Source: Arcobacter sp.
GTDB lineage: Bacteria > Campylobacterota > Campylobacteria > Campylobacterales > Arcobacteraceae
Assembly: GCA_003252105.1 (NCBI GenBank)
Contig: QKDL01000011.1
Span: 1-58,503, forward strand
Length of the DNA stretch: 58,503 nucleotides
Reading direction: 5' to 3'
Shown piece by piece: positions 42,860 through 51,352 of this stretch. A program made the translations under genes and the position numbers. Within the stretch, counting starts at the first letter, position 1. The number at the start of each line of letters is the position of its first letter. A model generated the notes under the pieces. The model saw nothing but the letters and a program-made list of their open reading frames with translations. It did not search any database and was not told the origin of the DNA.

Positions 42860-42934
42860 ATGATGTGTAACAATGATGATGAAATGTGTAAGAGTTATGG
42901 TATTGCAACAGCAAGAACTAGGAGGATCTATTAA
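42860..42934 (+). CDS. 24-residue Met/Cys leader-like peptide before cysT
   Basis: ATG 42860 follows AAAAAAAGGAGTAATCA. The peptide begins MMCNNDDEMCKSYG and ends with ARTRRIY; the MMC...MC start matches MMCHMC of the 41477 frame. It ends 17 bases before the cysT ATG, so its translation may couple to or gate cysT. Role inferred; it may also be a functional micropeptide. Confidence 0.5.
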   Translation: MMCNNDDEMCKSYGIATARTRRIY

Positions 42935-42951
42935 ATTATAAAAGGGAAATA

Positions 42952-43806
42952 ATGAGATTAAGTTTTGGTTTATTAAAACAATATAAATCTTCAATTCCAG
43001 GTTTTGGTCTTACTATGGGATATACAATATTTTATTTGAGTATTATTGTTATTATTCCATTAATAGCACTTTTTACAGAAGCCTTTAGTATGGGATGGGA
43101 TAAATTTATAAGTGCAACTACTGATGGAAGAGTGATAGAAAGTTATAAATTAACTTTTTATACTTCTATAATAGCAGCATTAATAAATACTTTTTTTGGT
43201 GTTATCGTAGCTTGGTGTTTAGTGCGATATGAATTTTATGGTAAAAGAATATTTGATTCAATTGTTGATTTACCTTTTGCTCTTCCAACAGCAGTATCAG
43301 GTATTGCACTTACAACATTGTATTCTTATCAGGGTTTTTTTGGTCAGTATTTAGAACCAATAGGGATAAAAATAGTTTTTACACCCATTGGTATAACAAT
43401 AGCTTTAATATTTATTGGTCTTCCTTTTGTTGTTAGAACAGTTCAACCTTCACTTGAAGAGTTAGAAATAGAACAAGAAGAAGCAGCTTTAAGTTTGGCA
43501 GCATCAAAATGGCAAACTTTTTATAAAGTTATTTTACCAACAATCTTTCCAGCTATTTTAACAGGTTTTGCACTTTCATTTGCAAGAGCTTTAGGTGAAT
43601 ATGGTTCTGTTGTATTTATTTCAGGAAATATGCCATTTAAAACAGAAATTAGTACATTATTAATTATTACAAAATTAGAACAATACGATTATGTAGGTGC
43701 AACTGCAATCGCTGTTGTAATGTTATTAATATCTTTTATTATGTTATTACTAATCAATATACTTCAAAGATGGAGTGCAAAAAGAAGAGGAATGGAAGCA
43801 ATATGA
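42952..43806 (+). CDS. cysT: Sulfate ABC transporter permease CysT
   Basis: A 284-residue inner-membrane permease with six main helices. The EAA loop contacting CysA is [21 protein letters not shown], continuing to the PxI segment; [20 protein letters not shown] is the conserved periplasmic-side block of CysT/CysU. It forms a heterodimer with CysW. AAAAGGGAAATA precedes ATG. The stop overlaps the cysW start (ATGA). Confidence 0.94.
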   Translation: MRLSFGLLKQYKSSIPGFGLTMGYTIFYLSIIVIIPLIALFTEAFSMGWDKFISATTDGRVIESYKLTFYTSIIAALINTFFGVIVAWCLVRYEFYGKRIFDSIVDLPFALPTAVSGIALTTLYSYQGFFGQYLEPIGIKIVFTPIGITIALIFIGLPFVVRTVQPSLEELEIEQEEAALSLAASKWQTFYKVILPTIFPAILTGFALSFARALGEYGSVVFISGNMPFKTEISTLLIITKLEQYDYVGATAIAVVMLLISFIMLLLINILQRWSAKRRGMEAI

Positions 43807-44666
43807 AAACATTTAATAATACAAAAGGTTCTCTAACAGAATCAAAATTTATAAAATATTTACTGATTTCAATTGCAATTAGTTTTTTAAGTATTATGCT
43901 TCTTGTTCCATTAATAACCATCTTTGCAGAAGCATTTAGAAAAGGTATAGAAATCTATTTTTTATCATTTGATGATGAATATGTATTACAAGCTTTAAAG
44001 CTAACAATTATAACAGCTTTTATTGCAGTACCTTTAAATTTATTTTTTGGGATATGTGCTTCATGGGCTATTGCAAAATATTCATTTCATGGAAAAAGTT
44101 TTTTAATCACACTGATTGATTTACCTTTTGCTGTATCTCCTGTGATTTCAGGTTTTGTATATATCTTGCTTTTTGGTGCGCAAGGTTGGTTTGGTTCATG
44201 GCTTATAGAACATGATATACAAATTATTTTTGCCGTCCCAGGAATTGTTTTAGCAACAATTTTTGTGACTTTCCCTTTTGTAGCAAGGGAATTAATCCCA
44301 CTTATGCAAGAGCAAGGCAATGATGAAGAACAAGCAGCACTTCTACTTGGAGCCAGTGGATTTCAAACATTTTGGAAAGTTACATTACCAAATATAAAAT
44401 GGGGATTACTTTATGGTGTAATTTTATGTAATGCAAGGGCAATGGGAGAATTTGGAGCAGTTTCAGTTGTATCTGGACATATACAAGGAGTAACAAATAC
44501 AATGCCACTACAAATAGAGATTTTATATAATGAATATAATTTTGTAGCAGCCTTTGCAGTTTCTACACTATTGGCATTATTGGCACTTTTTACACTTATA
44601 TTAAAATATATTTTAGAGTGGAAAGTTCAAAAACAATTAGATAAATTAAAAAAGGAAGAACAATGA
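43803..44666 (+). CDS. cysW: Sulfate ABC transporter permease CysW
   Basis: A 287-residue permease starting [10 protein letters not shown] at ATG 43803, which overlaps the cysT stop in ATGA; an in-frame ATG 33 bases upstream lies inside cysT and is unlikely. The EAA loop is [40 protein letters not shown] is the paired conserved block. It is partner to CysT and overlaps cysA by 4 bases. Confidence 0.94.
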   Translation: MKTFNNTKGSLTESKFIKYLLISIAISFLSIMLLVPLITIFAEAFRKGIEIYFLSFDDEYVLQALKLTIITAFIAVPLNLFFGICASWAIAKYSFHGKSFLITLIDLPFAVSPVISGFVYILLFGAQGWFGSWLIEHDIQIIFAVPGIVLATIFVTFPFVARELIPLMQEQGNDEEQAALLLGASGFQTFWKVTLPNIKWGLLYGVILCNARAMGEFGAVSVVSGHIQGVTNTMPLQIEILYNEYNFVAAFAVSTLLALLALFTLILKYILEWKVQKQLDKLKKEEQ

Positions 44667-45685
44667 ACATCGAAGTAAAATCTTTAACAAAATATTTTGA
44701 AAAGTTTACAGCTTTAGATAATATAAATCTAAAAATTGTTCCTGGTGAACTTTTAGCACTATTGGGACCTTCAGGAAGTGGTAAAACAACCCTTTTAAGA
44801 ATGATAGCTGGACTTGAACTTTTAGAAACAAATGATAAAGGTGAAATACTTTTCAATAATAAAAATGTAGCTAATAAACCAATAGGTGAAAGAGATATTG
44901 GTTTTGTATTTCAACATTATGCCCTATTTAAACATATGACTGTTTTTGAAAATATTGCCTTTGGGTTAAATGTTAAACCTAAAAAAGAAAGAGCTTCTAA
45001 AAAAGAGATAAAAGAGAAAGTAGATAATCTATTAAAACTAATTCAACTTGATGGTTTTGCTTCACGTTTTCCTTGGCAACTTTCTGGAGGACAAAGACAA
45101 AGAGTTGCTTTAGCAAGGGCTCTTGCAGTTGAACCAAAAGTATTACTTCTTGATGAACCTTTTGGAGCATTAGATGCTAAGGTTCGAACAGATTTAAGAA
45201 GATGGTTAAAAAAATTACAAAATCAAATCGGTATCACAACTATTTTAGTAACCCATGATCAAGAAGAAGCCTTAGAAGTAGCAAATAGAATAGTAGTTAT
45301 AAATAAAGGAAAAATCGAACAAATAGGAACTCCTCAAGAGGTATTTCATCATCCTAAAAATGAATTTGTAATTAATTTTTTAGGAAATGTAAATCTATTT
45401 CATGCAAGAAATGAAAACTATGATAAAAGATATCATATACGACCACATGAACTTGAAATAGTATCAAGTAATGATAAAAATATAATCTCAAAAGCACAGA
45501 TTAAATATATTCAATTAGCTGGTTCACAAGTTAAAATTGATTTAAGTGATATTGAAAATAGTGATAATACTATTTTAGTTGAAATCTCCCACCATGAATT
45601 CAAACAAAAAAATTTGAATATTGGTGAAGTTGTAGGTATTGTGCCACGGGAATTAAGAACTTTTGAAAATGGAGCAGGAATATAA
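44663..45685 (+). CDS. cysA: Sulfate ABC transporter ATP-binding protein CysA
   Basis: A 340-residue ATPase. Walker [18 protein letters not shown]-loop [17 protein letters not shown], signature [15 protein letters not shown], Walker [14 protein letters not shown] and H-loop [13 protein letters not shown] are all intact. The C-terminal TOBE-like regulatory domain (about 240-340) contains RPHELEI, as in CysA/PotA. It is the last gene of the operon; a near copy of the hairpin at 40841 follows it. Confidence 0.95.
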   Translation: MNIEVKSLTKYFEKFTALDNINLKIVPGELLALLGPSGSGKTTLLRMIAGLELLETNDKGEILFNNKNVANKPIGERDIGFVFQHYALFKHMTVFENIAFGLNVKPKKERASKKEIKEKVDNLLKLIQLDGFASRFPWQLSGGQRQRVALARALAVEPKVLLLDEPFGALDAKVRTDLRRWLKKLQNQIGITTILVTHDQEEALEVANRIVVINKGKIEQIGTPQEVFHHPKNEFVINFLGNVNLFHARNENYDKRYHIRPHELEIVSSNDKNIISKAQIKYIQLAGSQVKIDLSDIENSDNTILVEISHHEFKQKNLNIGEVVGIVPRELRTFENGAGI

Positions 45686-45709
45686 GAATACAAATAAATG
45701 TTGATAAAA

Positions 45710-45740
45710 AATAATTAGTAGGAATCCCCTACTAGTTATT
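45710..45740. terminator. Bidirectional terminator after cysA (hairpin repeat copy 2)
   Basis: AATAATTAGTAGG and CCTACTAGTTATT form a 13-base stem (one G-T) around AATCC, followed by TTTTTATATTTTTT. The 29-base core matches 40841-40869. It serves cysA and the convergent FMN-binding gene. Confidence 0.8.
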
Positions 45741-46259
45741 TTTTATATTTTTTAATATCTGTTCTCTTACTACACTTAGTTGATTTGAACAATTTGGAAT
45801 AATATACTCGACTGTAATCTCAATCACTCTTTCAACATCATAACAATCAAAAATATCTTTATACCTAATAAGTTCCTTTTTATCATCAATAATTTTTGCA
45901 CTTCCTGAGATTTTTACTCTTGTATCACTTAAAAAATCTATACATAAAAGGGCTACTTTTGGATTTGTTGCAATATCCCCTACTGCATGAAAAATTCCAT
46001 TTCCATTATAATCAGGGAAAATAAACCTTTTTTTATCTAATACTTTAATCAAGGTATTTGATTTTGCACCTTTAAAATTTACATTTGTATATCCATCTTT
46101 ACTTGAAGTTGCAAAAAAGAAATATCTTAAACTCTCTAAAAATAAAGCTAGACTATCATCTATTTCATCCCTTGCTATTGTATTTAGATAATATTCAACT
46201 TGTTTTGTTGTACCATTTTTTTCTCTTATATCTTTATGTTCTTGTGTAAATATATCCAT
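45732..46259 (-). CDS. Pyridoxamine 5'-phosphate oxidase-family FMN-binding protein
   Basis: A 175-residue split-barrel protein. FFFATSSKDGYTNVNFKGA and FIFPDYNGNGIFHAVGDIAT with PKVALLCIDFLSDTRVKISG are the flavin-binding strands of the PPOX-like family (not PdxH itself, lacking its C-terminal block). Probably binds FMN or F420-like cofactor; the substrate is unknown. AAAGGAAAAAAT precedes ATG; it follows the HPP gene by 10 bases in a minus-strand pair. Confidence 0.82.
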   Translation of the reverse strand: MDIFTQEHKDIREKNGTTKQVEYYLNTIARDEIDDSLALFLESLRYFFFATSSKDGYTNVNFKGAKSNTLIKVLDKKRFIFPDYNGNGIFHAVGDIATNPKVALLCIDFLSDTRVKISGSAKIIDDKKELIRYKDIFDCYDVERVIEITVEYIIPNCSNQLSVVREQILKNIKNN

Positions 46260-46269
46260 ATTTTTTCCT

Positions 46270-46776
46270 TTACCAATATTGAGGATAACTTCTGTTTTTA
46301 TGTAAATTATTATAAAACAAAGCTACAACGACTAAAACAATAGAACCAAACAAACTAGGAAATATCAGATAATCCCAATTTGCACCCAATAAAAATACAA
46401 TCAAAGGATTAGAACCAGCTGGTGGATGTACTGTTTTTGTAGCAATCATCACAGCAATTGCAGTTGCAAGAGCAAATGCCATACTCCACCATTGAGGAGA
46501 TACCAAATGCAAAAATAAAAGCCCAATAAATGTTGATATAAAATGCCCTAATATCACATTTCTTGGTTGAGAAAAAGGACTATTTGCATACCCAAACAAT
46601 AAAACACACGAGGCACCAAAAGAACCCATCACAAGTAGATTGTTGTAATTCTTTGTCAAAAATCCTATTATACTTATTGCAATAAGTCCTCCAACAAAGG
46701 CAAATAAAATCTCTTTTATACTTACACTTGGTGGCAATGCCATACTTTGTCCTTTGAATTTTTTAAAATAATTCAT
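46270..46776 (-). CDS. HPP-family membrane protein
   Basis: A 168-residue protein with four hydrophobic helices; ATKTVHPPAGSNPLIVFLLG holds the HPP motif that names the family, and VMGSFGASCVLLFGYANSPF is the other conserved block. HPP proteins have been linked to nitrite transport in cyanobacteria and plants. A TetR-type operator lies 20 bases upstream of the ATG, so it and the FMN-binding gene are probably repressed by the adjacent regulator. Confidence 0.88.
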   Translation of the reverse strand: MNYFKKFKGQSMALPPSVSIKEILFAFVGGLIAISIIGFLTKNYNNLLVMGSFGASCVLLFGYANSPFSQPRNVILGHFISTFIGLLFLHLVSPQWWSMAFALATAIAVMIATKTVHPPAGSNPLIVFLLGANWDYLIFPSLFGSIVLVVVALFYNNLHKNRSYPQYW

Positions 46777-46795
46777 AATATTCCTTTAGTTTATC

Positions 46796-46815
46796 AACCA
46801 AACGATTGTTTGGTT
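46796..46815. promoter_or_regulatory. TetR-type operator 1 (before HPP gene)
   Basis: AACCAAAC-GATT-GTTTGGTT is a perfect 8-base inverted repeat between the HPP gene and the tetR stop. The same palindrome precedes tetR at 47398. Confidence 0.8.
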
Positions 46816-46835
46816 AAATAGAATAAAAAAAATCA

Positions 46836-47390
46836 TTAGATTAAATCTATGATTTTTTTACCTACTCTTAGATAATCTTCACTACTATCATAAAGATTCA
46901 TCAACATAATTGCACCTTGAGTTAAAGATACATACTCTCTTGCTAATTTTTTAGCTTCATCCTCTTTGTACTTCTCTTTTAAAATATAAGCTAAAGCATC
47001 TTCCCAAGCTAAAAAATAAGTTCTGATTGCTTTTTTGAACTCTTCATTTTCACTTGATAACTCTAATGCTAAATTTCCTAATAAACAACCACCCTTGCTT
47101 GATAGAAAATATTCATCTACTTTTTGTACAAAAAGTTTTATTCTTTTTTTACTACTTAATGTATCATCATAAGCTATAGAATAAACATGTTTATCAAAAT
47201 ACTCATGGATATATTTTAAAGATTCAATTCCTATCTCATCTTTACTTTTAAAATGATGATATATACTTCCTTTTATAAGCCCACAAGCTTCAGCTATATT
47301 TGCCATAGAAGTGTTGTAATAACCTCTTATTTTAAAAAGTTTAATTGCCTCTTGAAGTATCTCTTCTCTTGATGTCTTTTTTATTGCCAT
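46836..47390 (-). CDS. TetR-family repressor
   Basis: A 184-residue regulator. The helix-turn-helix (about 8-50) has EAIKLFKIRGYYNTSMANIA and CGLIKGSIYHHFKSKDE. The C-terminal helical domain carries KGGCLLGNLALELSSE, the conserved GCLxxN segment of the TetR_C_7/NemR-like group, whose cysteine often senses electrophiles. It is flanked by two copies of an ACCAAAC palindrome, so autoregulation and control of the HPP/FMN-binding pair are likely. Confidence 0.9.
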   Translation of the reverse strand: MAIKKTSREEILQEAIKLFKIRGYYNTSMANIAEACGLIKGSIYHHFKSKDEIGIESLKYIHEYFDKHVYSIAYDDTLSSKKRIKLFVQKVDEYFLSSKGGCLLGNLALELSSENEEFKKAIRTYFLAWEDALAYILKEKYKEDEAKKLAREYVSLTQGAIMLMNLYDSSEDYLRVGKKIIDLI

Positions 47391-47397
47391 ATTTTAT

Positions 47398-47413
47398 CCA
47401 AACGGTTGTTTGG
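47398..47413. promoter_or_regulatory. TetR-type operator 2 (before tetR)
   Basis: CCAAAC-GGTT-GTTTGG lies 7 bases upstream of the tetR ATG and matches operator 1 in both arms. Confidence 0.8.
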
Positions 47414-47505
47414 TAAAAGTATATTAAAAAAAATTTGTTTTGTCAAGATATTGTTTAAGTTTATAATATATGATATTATTATGGCTTTTAAATCAAAGGA
47501 AAAAT

Positions 47506-47913
47506 ATGCATACTATATTTACTTTTTATATTTTTATTGTTATGAATTTTATTGCAATTATTCATATATATTGGTTTAGAGGTGGTATTTGGCCAGGAGA
47601 AAACAAACAAGACCTTATTGATAAGGTGATAGGAAAAGTAGTAAGAGTACCGGGAACTTTTTCTTATATTTTTGTGATTTGTTGTTTTTTTATTATGGCT
47701 ATTTTACCTGTAATAGACTATTTTAATTTATATGTTATATCAAAAACATTTTTTCTAATTCTTGCAATAATTTTTTTATTAAGAGCTATTAGTATGTTTA
47801 TTCCACAAATAGCAAAAAGAGCTACAAAAATATTTTTGGAATACAATAAAAAGTTTTATTCCCCTTTATGTTTTTCTATTTGTATTAGCTATTTTTATTT
47901 ATACTTTAACTAA
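47506..47913 (+). CDS. DUF3995 membrane protein
   Basis: A 135-residue protein with four hydrophobic helices, starting MHTIFTFYIF at ATG 47506, where AAAGGAAAAAT gives the start; an in-frame upstream start lacks such a site. IIHIYWFRGGIWPGENKQDL is the DUF3995 signature (YW...GG.WP). The function is unknown. Its stop overlaps the convergent gene by 4 bases. Confidence 0.8.
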   Translation: MHTIFTFYIFIVMNFIAIIHIYWFRGGIWPGENKQDLIDKVIGKVVRVPGTFSYIFVICCFFIMAILPVIDYFNLYVISKTFFLILAIIFLLRAISMFIPQIAKRATKIFLEYNKKFYSPLCFSICISYFYLYFN

Positions 47914-48548
47914 TCTATCTCACATATTTGTATGGCAATTCTTAAAAAAGCTGTCATATAAATATTGTCATTTTCATTTTTTAAAGATTTATTTACCTTT
48001 GATTTTACCTCATCTAAGGCTTTTTTATACTCCAGATAAAACTCATAAGTTGGTTTTGGTTTATATTTTAAATTTTCAAGTTCTAAATATGAGATAATAT
48101 TTTTAACAGTAGTGGGTTTTACAAAATATTCATTTGCCCTATCCATATAATATGGCACTAAACTTATCAAAGTCCATTTAGCAAGATTATATAAAGATAA
48201 AATTTCAACTATAGACTCATAACCCTCTTTTTTATCCTCATATAACAAATCATATAAAGCTATACTAAACATATCTTTTTGATAGGCACTCATCTCTTTA
48301 AAAGCATCTCTTAGTTTCATTTTGTCATAAAAAGATATTACAACTGATTTATATACAACTTTTACAAAACCCTCACAAATAAGTTTTGTCTGAGAGAAGT
48401 TCTCTTTTTGAAAAAGCTCTTTTGAAAGTTGTTCAAGTTTTTCAGGGTTAAATTTTTTTATTAACTTGAATAATCTTTCATCCTCAAAATTTTTAGGATA
48501 TTCATATAAAAATTCTGATTCTAAATCTTTTAATTTTTCTAAATTCAT
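47910..48548 (-). CDS. Unknown helical protein, paralogue of the 55227-55853 gene
   Basis: A 212-residue soluble, all-helical protein with no signal or membrane helix. It aligns without gaps over about 190 residues with the product of 55227-55853, roughly half identical by eye, with an 18-residue identical stretch (QKDMFSIALYDLLYEDKK). Other shared blocks are VKPTTVKNI (IKPTTTKNI there) and YKPKPTYEFYLEYKK. Family not recognised. It lies 7 bases after the DUF1330 gene on the same strand. Confidence 0.7.
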   Translation of the reverse strand: MNLEKLKDLESEFLYEYPKNFEDERLFKLIKKFNPEKLEQLSKELFQKENFSQTKLICEGFVKVVYKSVVISFYDKMKLRDAFKEMSAYQKDMFSIALYDLLYEDKKEGYESIVEILSLYNLAKWTLISLVPYYMDRANEYFVKPTTVKNIISYLELENLKYKPKPTYEFYLEYKKALDEVKSKVNKSLKNENDNIYMTAFLRIAIQICEID

Positions 48549-48555
48549 TTTAACT

Positions 48556-48840
48556 CTATTGGAATAAATTTAAATTTACTTGTGCACCCATTTGCCTAAT
48601 AGAAATAATATCTTGATACTCTTTGCTATGGAACCATTCCTTAGCTTTTTCTAAAGTTTCAAACTCTAGGGCAACTACTTCAGCATATTTATCATCTCCT
48701 GCAAAATTTTCCACATGCTCTCCCCTAAATAGAACCTTTCCATCATATAACTCTATAGTTTGTTTTACCCTACTTTTGTATTCTAGCCATTTATCTTTAT
48801 CTATAATATTTTTAATTTCTCCTATCGCATAAACTGCCAT
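48556..48840 (-). CDS. DUF1330 family protein
   Basis: A 94-residue ferredoxin-like-fold protein starting MAVYAIGEIKNI at ATG 48840; AAAAGGTTTACTA precedes it and an in-frame ATG 45 bases upstream has no site. VVALEFETLEKAKEWFHSKE and YQDIISIRQMG match DUF1330, dimeric alpha/beta barrel proteins with no settled role. Confidence 0.8.
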   Translation of the reverse strand: MAVYAIGEIKNIIDKDKWLEYKSRVKQTIELYDGKVLFRGEHVENFAGDDKYAEVVALEFETLEKAKEWFHSKEYQDIISIRQMGAQVNLNLFQ

Positions 48841-48915
48841 TAGTAAACCTTTTGATAAAATTATATTTTTATAAATATTATCCAATTATTTATAAAATAT
48901 ATATAGGAGCTTATT

Positions 48916-49335
48916 ATGAGGACGTTAGAAAATTTTTTATATAGGGTGTTAAGTGATAATGTTGGAAAACTAATATTAAGACTTATGTTAGGGGTTTTAA
49001 TGTTATTTCATGGTTATAAAAAATATCAATCAGGAATTGACGGTATAAAAAAACTTGTTGTAACAAATGGTTTACCAGAATTTTTAGCTTATGGAGTTTA
49101 TGTTGGAGAGATTTTAGTTCCAATTTTAATTATAATTGGTCTTTATACTAGAATAAGTAGTTTAATTTATGCTCTAACTATGGCTGTAGCTATACTTTTA
49201 GCACATTCATCACATCTCTTTAGTTTAAATGCAAAAACTGGTGGTTTGATTATTGAGACACCTTTACTATTTATGTTAGGTGCTTTAGCTTTAATGTTTT
49301 TAGGTGCAGGTAAATATAGTATAGATAAAAGATGA
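48916..49335 (+). CDS. DoxX-family membrane protein
   Basis: A 139-residue protein with four hydrophobic helices. ILRLMLGVLMLFHGYKKYQS and YGVYVGEILVPILIIIGLYT are the DoxX signatures. DoxX relatives take part in sulfur or redox stress chemistry in some organisms, but small ones like this are mostly uncharacterised. GGAGCTTATT precedes ATG; it is a single gene with a good terminator. Confidence 0.87.
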   Translation: MRTLENFLYRVLSDNVGKLILRLMLGVLMLFHGYKKYQSGIDGIKKLVVTNGLPEFLAYGVYVGEILVPILIIIGLYTRISSLIYALTMAVAILLAHSSHLFSLNAKTGGLIIETPLLFMLGALALMFLGAGKYSIDKR

Positions 49336-49362
49336 TAAACGATTTTTTAAAAAATATAATAT

Positions 49363-49384
49363 TGAGAGTACTTTTGTACTCTCA
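49363..49384 (+). terminator. Terminator hairpin after the DoxX gene
   Basis: TGAGAGTAC and GTACTCTCA form a perfect 9-base stem with loop TTTT between convergent genes. Confidence 0.65.
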
Positions 49385-49420
49385 TCATTAGAAGGTTTAG
49401 ATTATCTTTATTCATACCTA

Positions 49421-50302
49421 TTAACTTTTATATAAAAGTATTAATGTAGCTGAAGATGATATCAATATCCCTAATATAATCCATAAACTTGCACTTTGAG
49501 AATAAAATAAAACCATCAAAAGTGCAATAGCAGCTGGATTTATATAAATATAAGCCATAATCTTTTTAGGACCTAAAACTACAGTTGCTTTTTGGTTTAG
49601 ATATACAGTAAATAAAGTTGCCCCAATTGCTAAATAACACATATATAAAAACAAATTACCATTTATTTTTTCCCATTGTAAAGGGATATCTAAAACTGCT
49701 AAAGCTAGACTCATCCAAATAACACCACCTATTAAGGTCATAAAAGTTAAAACTAATACCTCATCACCCTCTTTGTAAAAGTGTTTTGCACTAATAGAAT
49801 ATAAAGCCATAGAGATAATTGCAAATAAAAATATAATATCCCCATAGTTTAGAGTAAGATTTAAAAACAACTGTAAATTGCCTTTGAAAACAACTATACA
49901 AGTTCCAACTATGCCAACTAAATATATAAAAAACTGAAAGATAGTGATTTTTTGTTTAAATACAAAAATTGCAAAAAATGCTGTCAAAAGGGGAACTAAA
50001 GTAAATAATGTACCAGTATTTAAAGCTGTTGTATACTCTAAAGCTTTGAATAAACCTATAAAATACAAAGAATAAAACAAACTAATAACCAAAGCCCGTT
50101 TAAATGTTTGCAATACTTTACTTCTATATTTTTGTTTTATAAATATTATTGGTGCTAACACTATTGAAGCAAATACAAACCGTAAAAGTGTAAGTGAAAT
50201 GGGGTCAATAATCCCTGAGAGTTTTTTTGATACTATAAATGAACCAGCAATTAAAAATGTTGCAATGATAGCTAATATATGTGCTTTTATATTTTCATTC
50301 AT
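49421..50302 (-). CDS. EamA/DMT-family transporter
   Basis: A 293-residue membrane protein with ten helices in two EamA repeats: FIVSKKLSGIIDPISLTLLR at the first repeat and FTVYLNQKATVVLGPKKIMA in the second. Substrate unknown. It is unlike the EamA protein at 17705-18604 outside the motifs. A 51-base gap separates it from the upstream Crp/Fnr gene on the same strand, so they may share a transcript. Confidence 0.88.
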   Translation of the reverse strand: MNENIKAHILAIIATFLIAGSFIVSKKLSGIIDPISLTLLRFVFASIVLAPIIFIKQKYRSKVLQTFKRALVISLFYSLYFIGLFKALEYTTALNTGTLFTLVPLLTAFFAIFVFKQKITIFQFFIYLVGIVGTCIVVFKGNLQLFLNLTLNYGDIIFLFAIISMALYSISAKHFYKEGDEVLVLTFMTLIGGVIWMSLALAVLDIPLQWEKINGNLFLYMCYLAIGATLFTVYLNQKATVVLGPKKIMAYIYINPAAIALLMVLFYSQSASLWIILGILISSSATLILLYKS

Positions 50303-50353
50303 ATAAATATTCCTTTTTTCTGGAATAGTATTATATTTAATTTAATTTGTCAT

Positions 50354-50959
50354 TTACATATGTTGATTTTTCAATTTATTTCTAATTCTACTAAGTTGTG
50401 TAGGAGTAATCCCTAAATGGTTTGCTATATGATGTTGAGGAATTCTTTTTTCTATATTTGGATTTTTTTCTATAAAATTTAGGTATCTTGTAGTAGCATC
50501 ATCAACTATTAAAGAGATTTCATTTTTCTCTTTTACTATAACCCAATTTTTTTCTAAATAGTTTATATAAAAATCTTTAAACTCAATATTTTCAGCTATT
50601 AATTTTTTGTATCCATCAAAATCTATATATATTAAAATACTATCTTCTAAGGCTTCAATATTTAAATATGAATCCTCTTTAGTTATTAAAGAAACCTTTG
50701 AAGCAGAAAAATAGTTTTCACTAAAAAGGTTTTTAGTATATATATTAGCATCTTCACTTATATAATAGGTTCGAAGTATCCCTTTACATATAAAATAGAT
50801 ATATTTAGCTATTGAGTAAGTATCTTGCAATACTTCACCCTTTTTTGCCTCTTTTATAAAACATATATTTTTAAAAGATTCAAAAGCTTCATCACTAAAA
50901 TCATGATACTGTTTGCAAACTTCTCTTAGTTGATTAAAATACTCTTCACTATTTTTCAT
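50354..50959 (-). CDS. Crp/Fnr-family regulator
   Basis: A 201-residue protein with an N-terminal cyclic-nucleotide-binding-like barrel (FICKGILRTYYISEDANIYT) and a C-terminal helix-turn-helix (RIPQHHIANHLGITPTQLSR). It lacks an N-terminal cysteine cluster, so it is not an FNR-type Fe-S sensor, and the cAMP-binding Arg/Ser motif is not evident. It resembles the small Crp/Fnr regulators that accompany transporters in Bacteroidota and Campylobacterota. The start is 1 base after the YciI stop. Confidence 0.85.
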   Translation of the reverse strand: MKNSEEYFNQLREVCKQYHDFSDEAFESFKNICFIKEAKKGEVLQDTYSIAKYIYFICKGILRTYYISEDANIYTKNLFSENYFSASKVSLITKEDSYLNIEALEDSILIYIDFDGYKKLIAENIEFKDFYINYLEKNWVIVKEKNEISLIVDDATTRYLNFIEKNPNIEKRIPQHHIANHLGITPTQLSRIRNKLKNQHM

Positions 50960-50960
50960 A

Positions 50961-51248
50961 TTACTCTTTTAAATTATCAAACTCTTTTGAGGTCATACTT
51001 GGAATAAACTCTATAATCTCATATTTTGCAAGACCAGCAATACTAAATGGGTCTTTACTCAATACCTCTTCAAGTTGTTCTTTTGAATCTAATTTTGACA
51101 GAATCACTCCACCCTCTCTTGGAACTCTTCTACCAGATGCAATAAAATTGTTTTTACTGTATTGCTCTTTTAGATACTCTACATGAGCTTCCAAATAACT
51201 ATCAACCTCTTCTAATGGTTTTATATATGTAAGTAAGATTATAAACAT
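50961..51248 (-). CDS. YciI family protein
   Basis: A 95-residue dimeric alpha/beta-barrel protein: FIILLTYIKPLEEVDSYLEA with AHVEYLKEQYSKNNFIASGR (the conserved His) and LSKDPFSIAGLAKYEIIEF. YciI-like proteins are possible hydrolases or detoxification enzymes with no firm role. It is co-transcribed with the Crp/Fnr gene and divergent from an AraC regulator. Confidence 0.87.
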   Translation of the reverse strand: MFIILLTYIKPLEEVDSYLEAHVEYLKEQYSKNNFIASGRRVPREGGVILSKLDSKEQLEEVLSKDPFSIAGLAKYEIIEFIPSMTSKEFDNLKE

Positions 51249-51316
51249 TGTTACCCTTTTTATTAAAAAGAAATTATAATAAAAAATCCTAAATCTAATT
51301 ATAATTTAATTTTTTA

Positions 51317-51346
51317 TTGACAAAAATTATTTGATTTTTGTATTAT
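51317..51346 (+). promoter_or_regulatory. Promoter TTGACA-18-TATTAT before the AraC gene
   Basis: TTGACA (51317-51322) and TATTAT (51341-51346) are separated by 18 bases. The -10 ends six bases before ATG 51353 and there is no ribosome site, so a leaderless mRNA is expected. Confidence 0.65.
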
Positions 51347-51352
51347 TATGAG

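Noticed and set aside
45732-46259. A second pdxH
   Set aside because: It has only the split-barrel flavin strands and lacks the C-terminal substrate and dimer block of PdxH present at 1638-2276.
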